Assembly: GCA_028015205.1 (NCBI GenBank)
Contig: CM051513.1
Location: 48,426,841 to 48,490,840 of the forward strand
Source of the DNA: Mytilisepta virgata
Taxonomy: Eukaryota; Mollusca; Bivalvia; Mytilida; Mytilidae
Direction of reading: 5' to 3'
Length of the DNA: 64,000 nt
Part shown: positions 24,001 through 39,000 of the stretch, piece after piece
Position numbering within the stretch: position 1 is the first letter of the stretch
Layout: the number at the start of each line of letters is the position of its first letter
Notes under the pieces: generated by a model
What the model was told of the DNA's origin: nothing
The model's input: the letters and a program-made list of their open reading frames with translations, nothing else
The model's database searches: none
Made by a program: the position numbers and the translations under genes

Positions 24001-27000
24001 TGCCTTGGCTAACTATTTAACTGCTTTTCCTAATTAAATAGGCCTTTCCTGAGGCAGAAAATACGATAAACCAAACTAGAAGGCCAGAAAACCAACCTAT
24101 AGTCGATAACCCTTAAGGAGAGAATCTTCAAATGGAAATGTCTACAGTGCTTGCTGCTCGATCAATGAAAATGAAACTCAGTGGTAGGGAAATAGGGCAC
24201 ATGCAATTTCAAAATATAACTTTCATTCAATGAAATTGCTCTTTTTTGCAGTTTGAAAAATGACCGGAAACCCACTACCTTAATTGAATAAACAGGTATT
24301 CCACTACAATCACTGACTAGAATTTCACATACATAATAAATTACAGTATGTATATACTAAGTATATATAGAGGTACCCGTTAAAGCAGGTTTATATTTTC
24401 AGGTCTGCCATGCTTTCTAAAGCTTTAATATTGAAAATCGAAGTTTATCTGTCCTGAATGTAGAAATATTGTAACACACTCACACAACAGTTGGAGAATT
24501 TATATTTCCATTGCTTACCTATAAATGAATCTGGGTCAACACTGGACACGTAAGAATATAAACTTTCTAAGAAGACAACCACTGTAGTATATAGAACCTG
24601 TTTAGTATTAGTTCCAGTCTTTAGCTGCTGGGATCTGTGATGTAGACTCAGTATCTGTTGACATTGTAAATCTCTGTAAAAAATAATTATACAAAACTCT
24701 TGAAAAAAAATTGTTTTTTTTGTTTTTGTTTTATCTACTTTAAATTGCTCTTCTCTTCTATAATCTTTCTATGCTTTTCTATAATAGATCTACAAAACTG
24801 GACATTTTTTTAAATAAGTTTGGTAAATTTTTACAAATTTACAATACAGTTATGAGATTTTGTAAATTCTTAGTAAATTTACATTGTATATACCCTAACT
24901 TATTTTGAAAAATTTTAGCAATAATTTTGATATAATTTTTCATTTTGCTAATGACCTGAATGAGGTTCTTAAATATTAAAAATATAATCTATCAACTGCT
25001 ACCAGCAGAACAGAGAACTCTTAAAAACTGGTTTTCATTTCATAATTAGAATTTAAGGTAGCTCTGTTCACCTGGTTTGACTGAAGAACTGCTTATCTAT
25101 TTCCCAACCTAAGTGGCTCCCTATTTGAATGACAAGTTTTTGTAAGTTATCCCATGGTTGAGGAATCTGACACTCCTTATCCAACAGGCCTGATATTGAT
25201 GCACGTCTGCTCAGTTTTGAGGGCGACAATAACTCTGAAAGAAAAAGATAAAGCTTTTTCAAGACACCATGTTAAAAATAAATTTTATATCCATATTTCA
25301 TTGGCTTCATTGATTTCATACCAGTTTAATTCTATAAAACTTGACAAGACAAAAGCTGAGGTATAAAAAATTCTAAATTCTCAGAAGAAAATATATTATC
25401 ATAATCTTAGGCTCAGCAACAGGTCAATTTTCAAAACAGACAGTTGACTCTCGTTATCTCAAACTCGCTTGACTCGAATTTTTGGATGAGTCAAATTTTT
25501 TCTGTGGTCCCAAATGATTTACAGTATATATGTCTTATTATTTCTGGTAATTGACAATCGTCATCGATAGATTTTATTGTGCTATTGATTTAATGAGAAT
25601 TCACATTGATTGGTAAAAACAATTAATCTTGAGTAGATTTATTAATGTGAAGATTTTTTATCAAAAGTTAATCAGCTTAATGATTTATTTGTCGTCTTGC
25701 TCGTGGTGCGTACACAGTACGGATTGTCAAATGTTTTTGATCTATTGTAATCAATTTTTTCTTCAACTATTTATTATTTTTACTAAAATAAAATGTTACA
25801 AATTAATTATATTAGTATCTGGTTAAATAAAATGAGCTCTAGATAGTACGTGTAAATTATTGTTTTACTCCAGCTCCTACAGAGGTTTTAGATTTACCTT
25901 AAGTAGTAAATTGCCTCCCTTCGTAACTAGGAAAATTTGTCAGCTCCCTTTAAGTCCAATTTCGTCTATCTCAAATTTTTTTAGCGGTCTGACAAACTTC
26001 GAGATAACAAGAGTCGACTGTATATATATATATATATGATATATTTTATCACCAAATGTTCATTAGTTTTTTTTTGCAAACTTCAGCTCTATAAATGGAG
26101 GGCAGTTTTTATTGGTGGGGGATGTTTTGGATATAAATCAGCAATTGTTGCATTCTTGAATCAGAGAATAATTCACCTTGCCATCTATGAGGTTTGATAA
26201 GTAAATATGCTAAACTACCTGGAAAAATTAGCCAGCAAGGCCTCAATCAATTTTAAACAAACATGTACAAATATTAATTGACTGACTCCATTACATCATT
26301 CTCCCGATTTACAATTAACCCATTCAATAATACTGAAAGAAGATATTTCAGGGATTTAGCTAGCACTCGTCACTTTTGTCATTGACGACTTTACTTGAAA
26401 GATAATATTCTAGTAGATTCAGCACTTTATTTTTGCAGTAATCATTAAAATTACATAAAAATCTTTAAAGTTTCAAAAACTAATTTATCTTATCAACTAT
26501 GTAAGCATTTTACTTACCTTTTAACAAGTTTCAAGTTAATCGTCTTTCAGATAAATAGACCGTCCGGGTACAACACTAAACATGTGTTGACACTTGAACT
26601 CACAGTGGAGATATTAATTGGTAATTATCTACTTAACTGATTTTAATTGCCTCAGATATTTGTTTTAGGGAATGATTTTATAATCTGTAATTAATTCCAG
26701 ACATGCGTCTGGTGATAAAATAACGTTTTATAGGATCAATGATACCGGGTGTGTGAGGAGAGCTAGCTATTGCAACAGGTGACCCGGTTATATTTACATA
26801 ACGTATAACTCTATATATATTATACCTGGTGTGTGTGGACAGCTAGCTATTGTAACAGGTGACTCGGTTATATTTACATAAGGTATAACTCTATATATAT
26901 TATACCTGGTGTGTGTGGACTGCTAGCTATTGCAACAGGTGGCTGTGTTATATATATAACGTAAAACTCTACTGCTAACTGCAACCAGTTATAAAACTGT

Positions 27001-30000
27001 GCTGGAGGCAGATCAAATTTCTTTTTCTTCTGTAGAACTAAAGGTAACACGTCACACACTAGAAAAGAATACCTTAATCTATAAACATATACTGATCACA
27101 GGGTTCCCACACTTTTCTGAACAAAAAATACCAGCATATTTTCCTAATTTCAAGGGTGATAATTAATTATAGGTTTCCCAATGAGTGAGAATTAGATATC
27201 GCTTGATATCAAATCGAGTTGTTTAATTTGGATATAATAATAAACTAGCCATTGACGAGTTTATTATTAAATCCAAATTAAATAACGAGAGTTGATATCA
27301 AGCGGTATCTTATTTTTACGAGTTGTTCAACCTATTTCTCTTATGATTCTTCAGGAATATTTGTTTGTTTGTGGTTCGGTGTCCGACCCGTTGGAAATCT
27401 TAACGTTCATTTTTCTGTGATGTCAAATGTTGCTATGCAACGGTGGCTTTCAACGATGACCACGCAGATTTCAACCAATCAGAAAACAGGGACGTTTGGA
27501 TCAAGGCCAATCAAATAAAAGAATTTCTTGTAACACTTGTTCATATCATATGATGGGAAATTAGTTATGACAAATAATTCATCGCTCGAGAAATAGATAA
27601 CAACACACCATCATAAGCATGATAAGAGAAAATAATTTTACTCATTTTTTACTTATAAATGGGATTATGTATGTCAGATTCTCTATAAAGCAGTGTCTGC
27701 TTACCTGTCGTAGATACTCTACCTACTGACAAAAATTTTTTGAAGCAGATTTCATGACCAGTTTCACTCCATCAAGTTGAACATTTGTCACTTATCAATA
27801 TGTGTCCAATTTAAGGAGGAATAGAACACATATAGAGTTACATGTAGCTCTTTAAAAATCAGCTGAACGTTTTAATCACATACTATTAGTAAAGAGAAAC
27901 AAAGCTTCTCAATGATCAAAATAAGTCTTTGTCAAACTGCTATATATCCAATGAAATTATTCCAGTAAATTGTGTGGTTCAAATTTTTTGAAATTTTTAT
28001 ATTTTTGTCAACAGGTCAAAGTAAATATTTCATCAAAATTTTATGAAAATTAAACGAGCCAAATCTATTTTAGTCAAAGTGTTGTGTACCCCATTATTAA
28101 TGCTATTTAGTATATACTCACTGTGGAAAATTATCAAAGGATTTTACAGGTTGCCAAATGTATGGCTACTAAATTGGTCACCACTTATACCCCTACACCA
28201 ATGTGTTTTCTGAATAACACACTTTACTAAAGTAACCAGAGGCTCTCAAGAGCCTGTTATCGCTCACCTGGATTACCACGAACAATTGATGAAAATCATG
28301 TTTTGTTGAATGAGTGAGTGCATGTTGTTTAACGCCAAGTGAACAATCGGCTCTATCTTGAGAACTAGACCATTGTGTATGGATGCTTTCATGTGTATAG
28401 ACCTGCTTTATAGTAGACCAACATTTTCGGATGGTTTTTTGAAATAGCTGTCTACAGTTAGACATGAAAACTAACTTAAGACACAGTATTTTGACACCAA
28501 GGTGACCTGTCTCCTTAATGCTGCATGCTTAGTAGAAAAAAAGCAAGTACCAATTTTAAAGTTCTTTTAAGGCTTGAACCTGTGATTTTCCTCACTCAAC
28601 ATGGTCCAGGTGAGCACTAACCAGGACGCAGTTTTTTTTTGTTGACAATATATTCCAATTAAGAAAAGTGAGGAAAATGCAAAATTGGTTAAAATGAAAA
28701 TCGTTCAACTTAGTTTACCATGTAAATACAATAAAAATCAGATGCTGAAAAGAGACTGTTGCAAGATAACAAGCTTGGTAAAACACTATCCTATGATCAT
28801 TTAGAAATGTAGTTTTATGTATACTTTGTTGTTCGTTAAATATGTTTTAAGATAATGTTCAGCAGTACTTCAACTAAATACGTACATCAGGACTTATGCT
28901 TGTATGTGCAGTTCTGTTTTGTACCAGTCTAGTAACAGTTCGACTTTAAGTGCTTATTCACTTAGTAATATACTCACAAATAAAACTTTATTACTTACAT
29001 TGACATTATTTTTGAGATGGGCTCTTTATTTCATTGTTCTAGCCCATGAATTCTAGGTGTAAAATAAGCACAATATCAATTCAATCTGTCATACAGTGAA
29101 CTGAGAAGAAGTCGTTTGTATGTACTTCCCATAGGGTCGTATGTTAATTATGTGTTGTGGTGGCATCCATCTTGGATTTACGATTAGCATAAAAATTACT
29201 AACTTGGTAGAGGACCATCATATGATCATTCAGGCAAATATTATGCATTCAATCTGTTTCTGAGAAGATCTTTTTTCCCCATTGGGTCCTGTGTTAACTA
29301 TGTTCTGCACTGGCAGCCATCTTGGATTTCTGATTGGCATCAAAATTACAAATTTGGTACAGGACCATCATAAATTCATTCAGGCATATTATCAATTCAA
29401 TCTGTCAAACCGTTTCGAAGAAGAAGTTGTCTGTATGTATTTCCCATAAGTTCCTATGTTAACTATGTCCCACGGTGACGGCCATCTTGGATTTCCAATC
29501 GGCACCAAAATTACAAATCTGGTAGAGGACCATCTAAGGAACATTCCAGTAAAGTAGAACTTCATTTAATCTTGTGGTTTCTGACAAGAAGATTTTTGAA
29601 ATTTCAGCCAATCAGAACACATTATTGGGCCTGGCAGCCATGTTGAATATTCGATCAGCACCAAAATTATAAATTCTGTAAAGGACCTTCACAGGAACAT
29701 TGCTGCCAAGTTTGGTTCCATTTGGTTCAGTGGTTTTTTAGAAGAAGATTGAAATGTGAAAAGTTAACGGACGGACGACGGACGACAGACGACGGACGGA
29801 CGACGGACGCAAAGTGATGGCAAAAGCTCACCCTGGCTTTTAGCCAGGTGAGCTAAAAATCAGACTACAAAACAACATGTACATACCAAGTAGCTTTCTG
29901 TAACAATTGACAGGAGATTTGAGCTTGGCATCCCATTCTGCCTTCTGTAATGTTCCGACCAACTTCAGCTGAAATATTAAGCTTCAATTTAAATTTCAGA

Positions 30001-33000
30001 TTATTTAATATATATAATATATTATTATTTAGGACCAAAAGTTCCTTTTCAGATTGCATTATCTCTTAAGTTCATATAAAGTTGTAAAGGGCACCCAAGA
30101 GACCAGAGAAAAGTGCCTTTTCAGTGATTTTCCACCTGCGTTTTTGGGGCCAAAATTCGGCCCCATTCCCCAACGTCAAAAAGGTTCTATACAAGCTGTG
30201 TACATAACATGGACATTTTCAAAGTGCCCTTTACAGACAGTGATTTGCTATAGATGTGCCCATTACAGCAGGTTTGACTGTAGATGCAAGCATTTAAGAA
30301 ATTTGAACCACACAATTTGTGGCAATAATTTCATTGGATATATAGCATTTGACAAACACTGGTTTTTATCATTGAGAAGCTTTATTTCTCTTTACTAATT
30401 GTGTGTGATTAAAACGTTCAGCTGATTTTTAAAGAGTTAACTCCCTTAGGTGTTTTGTACACCCCTTAAGTTCGTAATTAAGATTGTTACAAGTTATTAC
30501 TGTTATTCAATCTAAGCAACAAATTGCATCATTTAAATTTACCAGTATTATTCTTTGTTGGCACTAAACATTTCTAAATAAAATTACCCCATGCTCATTG
30601 ACTAAACTTGTAAATTTCCTCATGGCCAGTAGGAGAAGTCTACATTGTTCTAAGATGTCCGTCATTTTATTTGACAAGCTGATCAACATTTGACACTGGG
30701 TGGGTGTGGTCAATGCTGCAAATATCTCTGAAATGAACAATGGATATTTAAGTACTGTAATACATAGAGAATAATACGTGGTAAAATCTGTATCACATTC
30801 TGTATAAACCCGAGAAACCAATATCAGCCAGAGGGCTGATATTGGTCGAGGTTGATACAGCATGTGATACAGATTTTAACATGTATCATACACTTTATCA
30901 TATATTAAAACAGAGGACTTAAAATTTTCCAAATAAAGTCTACTGCTACAAATGAAATTGATTGGGGAAAATATAAAGGGTAAGCCATGCGATAAAGGGT
31001 ATGACGTCATAGATGTCAGATACGGACCAACATCATGGGCTTTATCGTATATTCAAAACTCCTGTTTTTAGTACCAAATATATGATAAATGTGTATATAG
31101 CATAAATAATATTTGAAAATAATGAATTTTTCACAGATGCCAACCGAGATAAGCTGGGATGATCAGGGTCATTTACGCTAGTAAATAGGTCAGATACGTT
31201 ATAAATGTATCTTTTTGAAGTCAGGCATATGCTCTTTCTGCTAACACTATGAAGAGTTTTGAAAATCAGAGTTGTGTTTCAAGCCATTGTTTAGGTTAAT
31301 ATTGTCTATGTGAATTGTTTTTGATGAAAACCAGTCAATCTTTTGATTACAACCCAGCACTCAAGACTACAATTCATCAGAAATGATTTTCCCAGCTAAA
31401 AAAAAAAAAAAATAATAACTAAATGCTATACTGGAACCATAATGAAAAATCCATATTGCAAATTCTGTTTTTAAAACTGAAAAAAACCCAGTTTTATTTA
31501 TAATGAAAATACTCTTAGTAATTGTATTTTTTTCTTGAGGTTAAATACTTATTATAACAAACTTGGCAGCTATTATCTGGGGCTCTGGACCATTAATCTG
31601 TGTCATTGTGCAAACCCTTTGATATTTATCATCAATTTCAAGCAAATTGTCCAACATTTGATTTCATTGCATATTACTAAATGGTCATAATGCCCCGTAT
31701 AATAATGAGGTGATAATATCTAATAGGGACAGCCTTGTTGCCAGATATATATTTCAGACATATTATATGTATGGAGACTGTCACAAAAAACAATATTACA
31801 ATTTAAGTTCAAAATTTGTACTGCCTCCATGGCCTAATGGTCAAGAAATTTTGCCTACATCTCCAGTTCTATTGTGTCATCATAATTTTTTATTGTTGTT
31901 TTTTTTCAATTTAGATTTGTAGAAATAAAAATAACCACCTGTGAGAAAATTATTTGTAGCGGATTCTGATTGTAATGCTTCCAATATATTCTGTACCTCT
32001 GTCCATAAGCTGGTCTCATTTGGAAAGGCTAAAAACCTGTAAGAAAAAAACTTTTTTTATTAGTTAATATTACTTGTGTGTTTGCATGCATATGAGTATT
32101 TGTTTAAATAACGGTCAAGTTTTCATGTCTAAATTTCCGGAATTTGCCCCGATTTCCAGATTTTGACCATTTTAGTCTCTATATATTCCTATATAGAATA
32201 TTTGATTCTTCCCAATTTCCAGTTCTTGCCACCTTCTGTACTTTCACCCATGAGTTTAAGGTTAGGATTCATATGTTACATGATCAAAATAGATCTTGAA
32301 TAAGCATTTCCTTAAATTCACATTCATTATACTGTGATATTTTCAAAGTAGAGAATATTTATATAAAAAACTTCAACTGACTTCTGCATACAAATACATG
32401 ACAAACTTTTGTCAGATTTTTACAGAATAAAAAGACCATCTCCATTGGCTTATTATTAAGTACAAAACAAAAACTGTTTTCCAACTGTAAGTTGGACTAA
32501 AATTATTCACTGATTTTCTGTGTATAATTTACATGTAAATTTAATAATGACAAATTACAGTTGTACTTCGGTAGCTCTAACTCCAATTGCTCGAACCGTT
32601 TTGAAAGTCCTGTTAATTTTCCCTTTATTTTCATGTTGAAAAAGCCCCGGTTTCCCGAACACGGATTTCTCGAAAAACCGAACAAAAAAAAATGTTGGTC
32701 CCAACAATCATAAAATTAATAGTGTATTTTAACACTGAAAACTCAACTCGATTATTAAATGGACAATCTTGTTGCCTGATACTTATAGGTATGCATCTAA
32801 CCATCACAAGTTTAATACAAATAGATGAACCTGACAGGTCATCATTTACTGTTCAGTGTAATAAAGATGTCATGATAACTGTTGACTAGTGTTTAACCTG
32901 TTCAATTTTAATTATGCTTAGGATATGCTTAGGATACAAACTCGTATACTGATGGTTCTGGCAATTTTTTGTACTTGCACAAATTTCAGTAACTGGAACT

Positions 33001-36000
33001 AACGATAACTCAAACATATTTTGACGGTCCCTTGGAGTTCGACCCATCAAAGTTCTACTGTATGATGCAATTTCAATTACAATCAAAATTCTATAATAAC
33101 AATAAAGATATTTCACTTCAGCTTTTTGGTAGACATATTAGTATATGAATGTAAAATGCAAAACAGTGAAACTGGTCGCAATTCCGATACTGTGACACAA
33201 GATATGTCTGAAATTTAATTTGAATGACAGCTACTCGAAGAGAAAATTATTAGTTTGAATCGGGGGCATGACAGTATTAATACTATTATTCATGCATAAA
33301 AATAAAAAATAAATAAACCATAAAACTAACTACTGACTATGTGTTCATAAGTTTCTATATGTAATATATCATATATTCTTACATTTCTTCTAACAATTTT
33401 GCAGCTTCCTTCACATTTTTACCAATCTTTTCCAATGAATATGCCTCAAACTGAAATTAAAAAAACCACTAAATATCCCAAAAAAGAATACAGAAATGAT
33501 AAAGCAGTGGAAAATGTACCGTAATTTTTGGTGTATAGGTCAACACTAAAGCTGGGCTTAACCTATCAACTGCATCGGCCTATCTAAGATTTTTTTTAAA
33601 TTTTTGTAAACCCCAACACATCCCCTATTGTTACTATTAATGAAAGGATTTGAGAACTGTGTGTTTTGACCTATACACTGCATCGACCTATAGTCCAAAA
33701 ATTACAGTATGTAAGATAAAGTGAAAAAGCATAACCATACCCCTGACAATGGAACACAACAAACTTTAATAATTATGTGAACATTTTAAAGTTGAAACTT
33801 TTTGGCCGGCAGAGAAGTAAAAATTCGATTGACATTTCAACAATAAAGGGCTGGCTTTGCTCGCTTATCAACATAAGATCTTTAAATATTGTCAACATTT
33901 TTCAATTTTCTTTGATTAAATCTGTTTAACTTAATTTTTCATTGTCTACCTGTTTTAGGCAAAAATGAATAGTGTTTTTCCTATTTCACCCCCGAAAAAA
34001 TTAGGCAGGGTAGGTAGGTAAAACATTTTATCACATTTCCCATATTTGACAGCTAATACGCTGCACGGTCGTCGACAAGTCATGCTTGTGTATCTAAAAT
34101 CTTGGTTCTTTATACGCTTTACCTATGCGTATTACTCTTAATCATCAAACACTTTGAAGATCAATAGTATTCTAAACAAATATAAATAGGATTTGGCAAT
34201 TTTGAATCATGTTGCTCTTAGTATATGCCTGATCCTTGTTAATTATTTATTACTATTCATTCAAAGCCAGTTACGACTTTTTCACCTAATCTTTTTCAAT
34301 TGTAGAATTTTTCAAATATTTTTTATCACCCAAGCCAATAAAATAAATTTATGGCAATGGTAAAGAAAATTAACAGTTTGAAATGGATTTCCCCCAAATG
34401 TATGACTGAAGTTTGAATAAAGATTTAGATATTTTAATTTATCAAATAATGCAGTCCTGAAACACCAAAAACATTTTAATGGAGAAGTATGTTAAAAGTT
34501 TAATTTTTAAACGAGGTCTAACGGAGAACAAATGTTTTGGGGTAACCTTTGGGCAATTTCGTCTTTTAAAAGGCGACTTTTTTCCCACTAATGAGCCTTG
34601 ATAAGTATGTAAGCAATGATGCTTTGATTTCCTAAATCTGTGTGTAGTTGTTTTGGATTTAGAGTAATTTTACTGAAATAAAGTATTTCACAAGCCTCTC
34701 TGCCATCTTTTAATATATGTAAACAACACCAATACTCAAGTTATCTGGACTTTTCACTAAACTAAAATGGAAAAAAAATTAGCAAAAAAGTCCTCCAAAC
34801 AATGATAAAATCTATTTTAGGCCCCAGACCACATCGACAAAAAACCTTTTCAGCCTATTTTGCTCTAATCTCCCTAGCTACAATAATGTAGCTCCTTTAG
34901 ACTCGGTGGAGCTACAAAGCAGTCCCATTACTCGTAATGGAGTAAAAATAACTTTTATGTATGGCAATAAAAAGTTTTGTTCACCTGAAATATCACGGAA
35001 CTGTATAATTTCCAGCAAATTAAATGTAAAATAACTTCATTATTAATAATAATAATCTTTATTGCATATTATACCCAACAGGGTTAAGCAATACAATACA
35101 AAAAACAACATATATTAGACATAGTTTATGTAAAACAGAAGTAATTACTGGCCAATTTGGACATCATTTTCGCAGTTCAATGGACTGCTTTATAAAGTCA
35201 ACTACATTGTACAGTATTTCTTTATTAGGATTTAGAATAACACATAGTTACCTATTGAACTGAGCTGCTGAAAATCTTGTTTAATTTCTTCAATATTTTG
35301 AAAAAATCAGGCCCTTATGTCTTTATTGATTTTGCAATGAAGAAAAAAAATGAGATTCGTCATCTTATACTCAAGTTTAAATCGTTGTTTTGCACATCTT
35401 GTCATTTTGTCGGTTTCAAAATTGTTTTCTTTCCGCCATGACAGATTCTCGCGAGATCGCAGAAGGTGTGGCCTGAGCTTACATACATGTAGATATCAAC
35501 TGACAATATCATGTGAAATATTATTTTGTCAACGGAAACTGTCTTATTTGGAACGTGACGGAACCAAACCATTTAAAACATGGTGCAAATTTTGAATGCC
35601 AGATTTCTGGATTGGAAATCTCCCGTAAGATGATGGTATGTTGCTTTATTTTAACTGATAATGATGGAAATATAATATTTTTAAATTTTTAACATAAACA
35701 GGTGGAAAATATGCTTAAAACCCGGGACTGAATCACACCTGGCTGCTCCATTACGAGTAATGAGACCGCTTTGTACAGGTCTGGTCGAACTCGCAAACGC
35801 GAGTATATCTGAACAATGAACTGAAACTCGCTTTTGTATTATGTCATCAATTTACTCCCAAATGCGAGTTTCTTCACCTGGTTGTATATTCTTTCACCTG
35901 TAATGCAAACGCGTAATCCGTCATATCTGTAATTTAGATATATATTCTTTATACATGTACCTTTTTGAATATATCTACCATGCAAATTTAAAATTTACTG

Positions 36001-39000
36001 TGCAATTATGGAGAAATTAAAGGTCAAAGTTGACCGGAAGTTGAGCGATCTTACGGACGTTTTTGGCATAGATAACAGACACATTTCATCTATTTTTGTG
36101 ACTTAATCTTACATAAAAGGACATTATTTCTGTTGAACAAGGAGGGGAAATTTTTTTTTTATTCAAATTGAATTTTTTATGACTTGTAAACATTTATTTT
36201 TAGAAAATACATAAGCAGAAGTCACTTCTGCATACCAAACTAAAGATGTTCAAAATGTTTCAGTAGTTCTTTAGTTGGTTTTTATTTATTTATATGGGAC
36301 TGGGGGGAAAGCTGCTATTCCAGCCTCAGCACTGGAGATTTCATCAAAAACAATTGAATGCTGGGAAAGAAAACTCGCTTTTGAGAGTATACTCGGTTTT
36401 ACAAGTTCGACTAGACCTGTTGTAGCTCCGATCAGTCAAAAGTTGTCACAGGAGCTACATTATTGACAATACTGTAGCTACATGTATAATCTAGTGACGG
36501 TAAATCACATGGGAGATAACTCCGTTTACCATCACATTTTATGCCTGGAACTTATCGGTAGTTTTCCACAACTTAATTTTCAAAAGAGGGAGGTACATTA
36601 CGTTGTCTTGCGTCCAATCGGCTCCATTTATGAGTTCGGGATGTTTCTATTCTTCAGTATAGATCCTTAAGAGAAGCGTAAAAAACATCAGTTCAGATAC
36701 CAGATTTGGTGGTAAAAAATCACATCTATTTGAAGCGAGTAATTTGCAAAATCGTACAGAAGGAAGTGGAATACGCAAATGTAAGTGTTAAATTATTAAA
36801 AATTAGGCATTTTTCAGTTAAAAAAAAATTCTTTAGAGGCATGTTATCCCCGTATATAAAATTAAGATGATATATTTGAAACCTAGTAACTTTTGGAATT
36901 AGCGGCCTCGTTTCCGATTCAATATGGCAGCGACCAGTAAAAGTAAAATTTACAATGTAAACAAAGCTTTTAACATGGAAAACATCACAGTTTAGTACCT
37001 TATCAGGTAATGAATGATAAAAACTAAAAAGAAATAACATTTTCTACTTGTCTTACAAAATTTACATCTATACAAATTGAAATTATGGAATTCTCCAAAA
37101 CCAACTTAAACATAAAATTTACAAGTAGTATATAGGAATGCTAGACAACTCACCCCACTGCAAATTCGCCCCACACCAACTCGCACCAACTTCTCACCAA
37201 CTCGCCCCAACTTGGAAAATATTAGTTCCAAACTTGCTCCAACTGTAAAAATTATCATCACCAACTCACCCCAACTAGTGAATATATTAGTTACAAACTC
37301 GCCCCAACTTTGAAAGTATTTATTTTAAACTAGCTCCAACGGTGAATATCATATTTACCAACTCGCCCCAACTGATGAAAATATTCGTTACAACTGATGG
37401 AAATAGTATAGTGTCATTATCATAAATAAAAATCTGAATGTACTTTATAATCTTTTATTTATCATCATCATTATTATCAACATAAAACAACAAATGCAAC
37501 AATCAAAAATAAATGGACACATGAGCCCTAAAACATATCATATCATATAATTAAAAGAGAAACGAACAAGTATAAAAGTCTCATGAACACAAAAAATATT
37601 TACAGGTCAACGTCTAAGATGGGACATTCACACGCTATTATGATTGTACGATATTAATATCCGATTCATTACCAGTAATATCTAAATAAAAAAAAATAAG
37701 ATGGATTATTTATTTTTTTTTTAATTGTTTTATATTCGAGTCGTTATAACCGTAGACATAGTGCATGCATGACTCTAGATGCAGTCCTCATTTAATAGCT
37801 TTTACGAAGTTTGTCCACCAAGCTGACAAAAAATTCGGGAAAATGTCTCATTTCTTTGTCAGTATTCTGGTTTCTTTGTCCTTTTGAACCGTAGAACTGG
37901 TAGTTTTGTTTGCACAAACACAGTTCCTTTAATCTTTGTTTAATGAGCAATCATTAACCTCAAATATTGTTTTGACAACTTTGGAAATAGAAAGTAATCT
38001 AAATTTCTATTGATATTATGGCTTTAATCCCATGACTAATTATTATTCAATCACATCTTCAAAGGCTGAATAAACAAGATTTAATTGGTGCAAGTTCCAC
38101 ACTTGGAATTCAAATCGTTATTGTAATAAGTTGGGGCGAGTTTTACCACCACTTGGGGCGAGTTGGTAACCATGATATTTACGTGTAGCGAGTATGAAAT
38201 TATTCTTTTCATGAGTTGGGGCGAGTTGGTGACTATGATTTTCACAGTTGGAGCGAGTTTGTAACAAATGTTTTCCGAGTTGGGGCGAGTTGGGGAAGAA
38301 TTGGTGCGAGTTGGTATGGGGCGAGTTTGAAATGGGGTGATTTGTCCTGCACCCGTATATAGTAATGTCTAATTGATTGTAATTATTGAGAGGAAAATTA
38401 ATTTTCACCTCCTTCATATGATCTTCAACAAATAATTTTAAAATGTCTTAAGAAAAGAAAATGATCATTATATATGTTGAATACCCGAAATTTTTATTTG
38501 AATTCAGTTTTCTTTAATTCTATTTTTTTTTAATTCTACTTAAATAATTAATTTAAACATATGAAGGTTATTTGTGCATTCTAAGTATTTGTTAAATAAA
38601 TTTTATATACAATTTAAAAACATACAATTTGTTAACAGCTATTTTATTTTACATAATCCCATGAAACTATATGCCAAATATTCATGTTATTTATCTCCTC
38701 TATTTTCAGGATATTACACAGAATTGAGGAGTAAGGCCAGAAATAACCAGGAGGGTTTTAAAACACATTTAACTGGAAACTCTGTTGTAGTTTTAGAGTT
38801 CTGGACATTTTTAAGTGACATTTAAGTGTGAAATTTTAAAATCAACATTAGGTTGAAAATACAAGTTATCTTTTCTTTGATTTTGTTCAATAAAAGACAT
38901 TTATGTGGCTATTTCTGTATATTTTATGTTTTACACACTGTCTCAGATCCCCATACATTAAGTTGAAACAGTAGATGCAGATTTAAAGGGTAATATTACA

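Noticed and set aside
27720..27790. Possible extra INTS10 exon (VQLDGVKLVMKSASKNF) between exons 5 and 6
   Set aside because: Phases would fit, but exon 5 joined straight to exon 6 gives the conserved SPVNCYRKLL-VCDVLPLV run, so the insert is not needed and breaks homology.
31815..31880. tRNA-like 'ctccatggcctaatggtc'
   Set aside because: Resembles the 5' half of a tRNA but lacks the T arm and acceptor stem; left unannotated.
38118..38417. 99-codon minus-strand frame rich in N, S, H, Q
   Set aside because: It is a translation of the CCAACTCGCCCC repeats in the right arm of the TIR element.
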